In this document: positions 59,137 through 64,000 of the stretch, in pieces
Layout: each line of letters opens with the position of its first letter
Position numbering within the stretch: position 1 is the stretch's first letter
Assembly: GCA_038049695.1 (NCBI GenBank)
Contig: CP142453.1
Span: forward strand, 1,443,501 to 1,507,500
Reading direction: 5' to 3'
Source of the DNA: Cinnamomum chago
Lineage: Eukaryota; Streptophyta; Magnoliopsida; Laurales; Lauraceae
DNA: 64,000 nucleotides
Notes under the pieces: generated by a model
What the model was told of the DNA's origin: nothing
Seen by the model: only the letters and a program-made list of their open reading frames with translations
The model's database searches: none
Program-made: the position numbers and the translations under genes

Positions 59137-59208
59137 GGATCCGTGGCGCAATGGTAGCGCGTCTGACTCCAGATCAGAAGGTTGCGTGTTCGATTCACGT
59201 CGGGTTCA
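59137..59208 (+). tRNA. tRNA-Trp (CCA)
   Basis: A 72-nt cloverleaf, identical as far as I can tell to the plant nuclear tRNA-Trp. Acceptor stem GGATCCG/CGGGTTC with G-U pairs; D arm with TGGCGCAATGGTAGCGCG (A box region); anticodon loop CTCCAGA with anticodon CCA (59169-59171); T arm with GTTCGATTCAC (B box). No intron. A T-run at 59227-59232 is the pol III terminator. CAA motifs at 59131-59133 upstream fit plant tRNA initiation. Confidence 0.95.
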
Positions 59209-59234
59209 AATCCCTTCCACCTTTCATTTTTTAT

Positions 59235-60772
59235 TCTATTTCTATCGTTGGCTTGAGAACTTATTTCTATCGTTGGTTTGAGAAGTTAAACTTACCCCCT
59301 TTCCCTTTTTAAATTTTTTCCTAGTAAGTAGCCCCTTCATTTCTTTATTTTAAAAAAGAAAATTCATAAAAACTTGAGTTGCATAGATATTCAATTCAAC
59401 ATTGAGCATTAACCTTTACCTTTTTTTAATAACCCGGGTATCCCTTCCCAGCCCAACCTTCCGAGGCTTAAACCAACTGAATCACCGCCTTGACGGTTAT
59501 TTAAGACAATACCCTTGGTTTGTAGGATTTCTTCATGTTTGGCTATTTAAGACAACACCAATGGGTTCACATGGTATAGGGAAATGGGTTTTATATAAGC
59601 AAATGTTACACATATGAAATACATGACCATGTTCGTCAAAATTATAATTTCCATACGAGTAAATAAGCATATCCAATGGTTTTAAATGTATTTGGATGTT
59701 TGTCACGAATTTTTCAAAATTCATGAGAATCTAAATTGTGAAACTAAATGTCTTGATGCTTATCATTAATATAAAAATATTGAAAATTTCGGAACATGAA
59801 TGGGGGACCTAAGAAGGTGCAGAAAACTAGACCTATAGTTTAGTGTGTGTTTTTTTTTTTTTTTTTTGGACATTTCACAAATTTCTTTACAACTATGAAG
59901 ATTTGAATTGTGAAGTTAACCTCTTAAGAATCTTTAGCCCGATAAAGAAGATGAACGTCTCATATTACCAATTTGAGGCCTACTAAAGTATAATAATAAT
60001 AATAATTGCAGTAAAGGGGTTTGAATAGGGAGACCTACTCAGACAGATATCCCTAACAACATATATGATATATCAGTGCATCTCATCAATTTATGCATAT
60101 ACACATCCTCAAGTATGTAGAGAGGGTTAAAATGGCTTTATTTATTCCATTTTCAAACATCATTTGCAAAATGGGTTGCAGTAAGGAACATCATAGAGGA
60201 AGGGTAAAAGATACAAGGTGGAGAAGTAAATGGTACCTTGACTTTCCAAGGCCTTGATTTGGTAGAGTGAAGGCTGGGTATCCACTTTACCACCTTAATC
60301 AATTTCCATCGAAAGGAAGATTATTTGACAGCCATTAATGAATCTTCACCTTTGTTTTTTTAATTCTAACTATTTTTATAAATACATTTCTTACAATTAC
60401 TAGGCTTGCAGTTCCCTGCAAACTAACGGAGTAACGGGTCCTAAACTAAACACTTCAAAAAACTATTCCCTGTCTATGAGAGCAGATATACAGCTCAAAA
60501 GTGAGCTGGTGTGTAAAAAGCACAGAACACTGACCCTGTCAAGATTTTTGAGGATTTCTGCCTTCGGCTTTTTAAGACAGTACCAATCAGAGGGAGGTGA
60601 GAAGAGAGAGAATTCTCCTTTTTCTTTTCCTTTTCCATTTTGAAGATATGTGAAACAATTTATATACAGTTGTGTATAAGATACAAATATGAATCCCCAA
60701 ACCAGCAGCCTGATCCGTTGGCCAACCACCCCAAGTTGACTGAGCTGCTGCATATCTAGGTAAATGAAACAT
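59235..60772. other. Intergenic DNA, no gene seen
   Basis: AT-rich, with a dispersed-repeat copy at 60180-60440. The right end (60460-60772) would be the 3' UTR of the DnaJ gene. Confidence 0.4.
60180..60440. repeat. Dispersed repeat related to the Tourist-like MITE
   Basis: GGTAAAAGATACAAGGTGGAG, AATCAATTTCCATCGAAAGG, TTTTATAAATACATTT and a GGGTCCTAAAC-like right end match blocks at 48760-49010 and 57050-57324. Confidence 0.5.
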
Positions 60773-63085
60773 CTAGAGCGCTGCTTCATCGTCGTCGGTA
60801 TCAAGCTCTAGACCTTCTGCCGCCAGAAGCTGACTGATGACCTTTTTCTTCTCATCTTCTGCCTTTTTTCGCATTAAGTCCCTCTTCTTCAGAACAAGGG
60901 TATGTCGTCTAAGAGTGGTGGAAAAGTTCTCCATGGAAGCCTTCTTTTCTTTCGCCAATATCTTCCTCTCTTCCTCTGGGTCTATCTGAAATTAACATCA
61001 GAATAGTAAGTTAAATAAGCAACTCCATTACATGGCTAAGACAACCAGCAGAAAATTAGCGGCATTCGGTATTTTACCATGCAACGGCTGAGAATGGAAA
61101 CTACATGCTAGGTTATTTTCAACGAGTACAAAAAAAAAAAAATGTAGTCCAAAGTTAACTAGAACTATGTAGTCAAAATTGACTTCCAAAGGATCAAAAA
61201 GTTCCAACCAATTCTTATACTTCAATCAACGTGCAGATCTGAAGATCATGAGCAACGAGACTCAATATCAGATGGATTTAACAAGAAGAATGTATTCCCT
61301 GCAATTTAGATCCCACAAACTAAGGGTACACCTGAATTCACCCCCAAGCAGCAAGTGGCTTGAATACTGTAGCAAAACAGATGGTATCCATTCCACTGCA
61401 TGTTTAGGATAATGTTGTCCTTTTTTCCTTAATTTATAATATGACTAGAAGCCACAACCCAAGGAAGATGTATTTGATTTGGAATTTTGCAACATTAATT
61501 ATGTAATCCTCTGATTTGGAATTTTGCAACATTAATTATGTAATCCTATCAATCATTGAACTTTCACAATCCTAATCTAATATAGAATAGTCACTGGCAT
61601 TGCTCAAGAGAGAAAAAATATATTGCAAAACATATACCACTTAAAATAGTTTCCATTTTCTACTTTGCTAATAATACTCAGGAACCCAAAAGGTGACAGC
61701 AATTTTCTGATAGTCCCTTAACGTGTGTGCATAATTGACATTAAGGTACAGTTCTGAAGCTGTATGAGAGTTAAAATAACAGCCTGCAGAATAGAGTGCA
61801 TTTATTACCTTTGAACGAGAGAGACGGCGCACCCGTAGATTCATTTCACGCTGCTGCTGCTCAGCCCAAGCTGCAATTGCCATATCACCGCGCTGATCAA
61901 ATGCCTTTCGCTTTTTCATTAGCCATTCCATCCATGCTTGAGAAGCCTGAAAGAACAGTGTCATGATATTACTGACTCAGAGAAGGAAATAAGAAGCACC
62001 ATTGCCAAAACCCACAAGAAAACCAACTAAGGATCTTCCTTAATGTTTTCACGTTTCTTCCCTTAATTGTGTGCTTTTTATTCAGCATCATATTGTTTTC
62101 TGCTGCATAATGCATTAATGCTACCACTGTAAATGATGTTTAAAGATGAACTTAACAGCTGTCATATTTAACATTTTTACTGCTTTACATTCCAAAAGGC
62201 TCACTAATGTTCACCAAGGCTGACCTGAAGGTTCTAGCAAAAGCTTTGAGCTTGTTTTCTTCAATATTTCATAAGGACAGAAAACCTTGAACCTAAATGC
62301 TCTATAAAAAATAACAAATAAATAACTTCATACATTTTAAAATATGTTCAAAAATAGGAAGGTTAAAAGTAAAAAGCAAAAGTGCATTGGTGATGCCTTT
62401 TGTTAGCCAAGAAACTGTATTAAGATTTGAGATACAAAAGATCTCACTCTCCTTGAAATGTATAAACCCAGCGACAGTTAAATGTATCTGTTAGAAAATC
62501 AAACAAACAAAATGTGAGTAGAAAGACTACAGATAGGAATATGAGAACAGCTTCACACCTTCATTGGATTAACACGGTGATCTTTATCATACAGTTGCCG
62601 CTTCTCTTCATCTATGAGCAACTCATAAGCTGCTTGAATCTTAATGAACCGAGCTTCAGCTGTTTCCCCTTCCTCAAGTGTCCCTCTACCATCATATACT
62701 TGAATACAGAACAAAAGCCATTCAGTTAATGATCAAGTACAACAATAATATTGTTGATATCAAAGAAAATGTAACAAATAAAATAAACAGCTTAATTGCA
62801 AACACTACAGTATAAAGGTGATGGAGGCAGCATGGCAGTGGTAGTAGGAGAACTTTGAGGTGAGATGTTAAGGCAGCTTAAATTGTCAACCGCATTTTCC
62901 TACGTACTCTTCTTCCTACAACTTTAATTTCTGAATAATGTACAACAATCAAAGAATGCGATAATTAAATTCATTTAAAATCGCACAGAGATTAAGATTA
63001 AGAGGCTAACCATCTGGATGGTAGTATTTGGCCAGCCGTCTGTAAGCAAACTTTATTTTCTCTTCATCGGCATCCCTTTCCAACT
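60773..63085 (-). CDS. DnaJ-domain (HSP40-type) protein, 3' four exons
   Basis: Exons on the minus strand, in order: 63085-63011, 62698-62559, 61946-61809, 60985-60773, all with GT/AG introns and consistent phases. They encode LERDADEEKIKFAYRRLAKY then YHPDVYDGRGTLEEG, with the J-domain HPD motif that stimulates HSP70; helix III (EARFIKIQAAYELLIDEEKR, QLYD); then VNPMKASQAWMEWLMKKRK, a basic helical region with RRLSRSK; and a charged coiled-coil-like tail ending DTDDDEAAL. Plant single-J-domain proteins of this layout exist, with the J domain split by an acidic loop (VYDGRGTLEEGETAEA). The first exon(s), including any transit peptide, lie beyond 63.1 kb or outside the window, so the start is not given. 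Only a co-chaperone role is inferred. Confidence 0.85.
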
Positions 63086-63202
63086 CTGCAAATCAGATAC
63101 AAACCATAAATGTGGATACCTTAATAAAAAGTTCTCTTTATTCCATCATTCGTTAACAAGAAAAATAAGAAAGATGTTAAAATGGGAAAATATTCTCCTA
63201 GG

Positions 63203-63308
63203 AACTGTTTGCATGAGAACTTCTCATCGCATCAGCAACAGGATGAATTTCAGAGGTGGGTCCCACCTCTACCACCATCCAGATGCCGAGTTCTCATGCG
63301 AACAGTTT
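63203..63308. repeat. Short inverted repeat in an intron, possible MITE
   Basis: AACTGTTTGCATGAGAACTT and AGTTCTCATGCGAACAGTTT are inverted about 65 bp apart, with a GGTGGGTCCCACC palindrome between them. No target duplication established. It lies upstream of the first visible DnaJ exon, probably in an intron. Confidence 0.45.
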
Positions 63309-64000
63309 GCATTAGAAAGTTTCGCTTTAAAATGTGCGTGTCCCATTTTCTTGCATTTGCATGTAAGAACATTTCTCCACAGAACTCTGAACACTCAAAT
63401 TGCCATTGCCCTGTAAAGTAAATACATAATGCCAGTATGCCACAACAAAATCAAATGCTTCACACAGCAACCAAAAAAAGAAGACCACTGAATGAAATCA
63501 AGTTACTAAAATGGCTTGATATCACATAAGGTGGAGTGGTTGACAACACCATGTGGTCAAGTTGGATCGAATCAAATTCATACATGCGCTTATGTGTAGA
63601 CTACTTTGTGAAGATCCAAAGAGTTAACCTATATAGCTCCATGATTCACCGGTGTGGTCACCATTTGGTTTGGACATTCTTTCAAAAAAATCCAGTTAAA
63701 ACATATATTAATCACATTTTCATGACAAAGCCAAGTTTCAACAAAATGGAAATCACATAACATGGATCCAAACCATCAGTTCAATTCTCCCTCTATGTGT
63801 CGACACATGCCTCAAAATTTAAGTCAATAAGTGTAATTTTGACCACTGGATGAACACATGTTAAAAATGTGAATAAATATGTTTATCCAATAATGCAACT
63901 CAACAGACTTAATCTCTGCCAAAGCATCACATTGATCTAGTGTTCTCCTTGCCGCGCCATCAGGGTTAAATTTTCAGACACCTACAAGCGGCACAACCCA
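63309..64000. other. Probable DnaJ gene intron or upstream DNA
   Basis: AT-rich; no exon encoding the start of the J domain could be identified. The missing 5' exons are probably beyond the window. Confidence 0.35.

Overview
The window is nuclear DNA from a flowering plant. Evidence: intron-containing genes with GT/AG junctions, a plant-type tRNA-Trp(CCA), plant family-1 glucosyltransferases (UGTs) with a PSPG box, BAHD acyltransferases, an EPF-type stomatal peptide gene, and plant transposons (Cassandra, CACTA, MULE, hAT, Tourist-like and SINE). I cannot name the species. The window is gene-poor and transposon-rich.

Layout. 0-4.6 kb: AT-rich repeats, one possible first exon and one possible exon fragment. 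4.6-8.7 kb: two convergent BAHD malonyltransferase-like genes, one intact and one broken by a single-base frameshift, with a degenerate UGT relic between them. 9.8-17.5 kb: two neighbouring inverted-repeat Mutator-like elements, the second carrying a copia-type solo LTR. 18.8-19.9 kb: a plant Transposase_24 coding fragment followed by a hAT-type MITE. 21.8-23.3 kb: UGT-A (minus). 24.2-34.1 kb: a CACTA element containing a three-LTR Cassandra array and a complete second CACTA element, which carries a captured DNA topoisomerase I exon. 34.8-35.6 kb: a T-rich minisatellite. 35.9-39.9 kb: a 4-kb foldback element with a perfect 9-bp target duplication. 41.9-43.3 kb: UGT-B (minus). 45.9-46.9 kb: UGT-C pseudogene (plus). 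51.8-53.2 kb: UGT-D (plus). 53.8 and 56.9 kb: two copies of one tRNA-derived SINE. 58.0-58.9 kb: EPF2-like peptide gene. 59.1 kb: tRNA-Trp. 60.8-63.1 kb: 3' part of a DnaJ-domain protein gene (minus), running off the right edge.

The UGT72-like and BAHD genes are enzymes of small-molecule conjugation: glucosylation of phenolics, and acylation (often malonylation) of the resulting glucosides. Their proximity could suggest linked functions, but the cluster is best explained by local duplication and decay: three intact UGTs, one truncated UGT, one UGT relic, one intact BAHD and one frameshifted BAHD.

Most notable observations: (1) every UGT copy with a readable N-terminus has Leu or Phe where the family has its catalytic His; (2) four Mutator-like or foldback families share a near-terminal palindrome; (3) two nested CACTA elements whose pre-insertion site can be reconstructed base for base; (4) a captured topoisomerase I exon in which the active-site Tyr motif is tandemly duplicated in frame.
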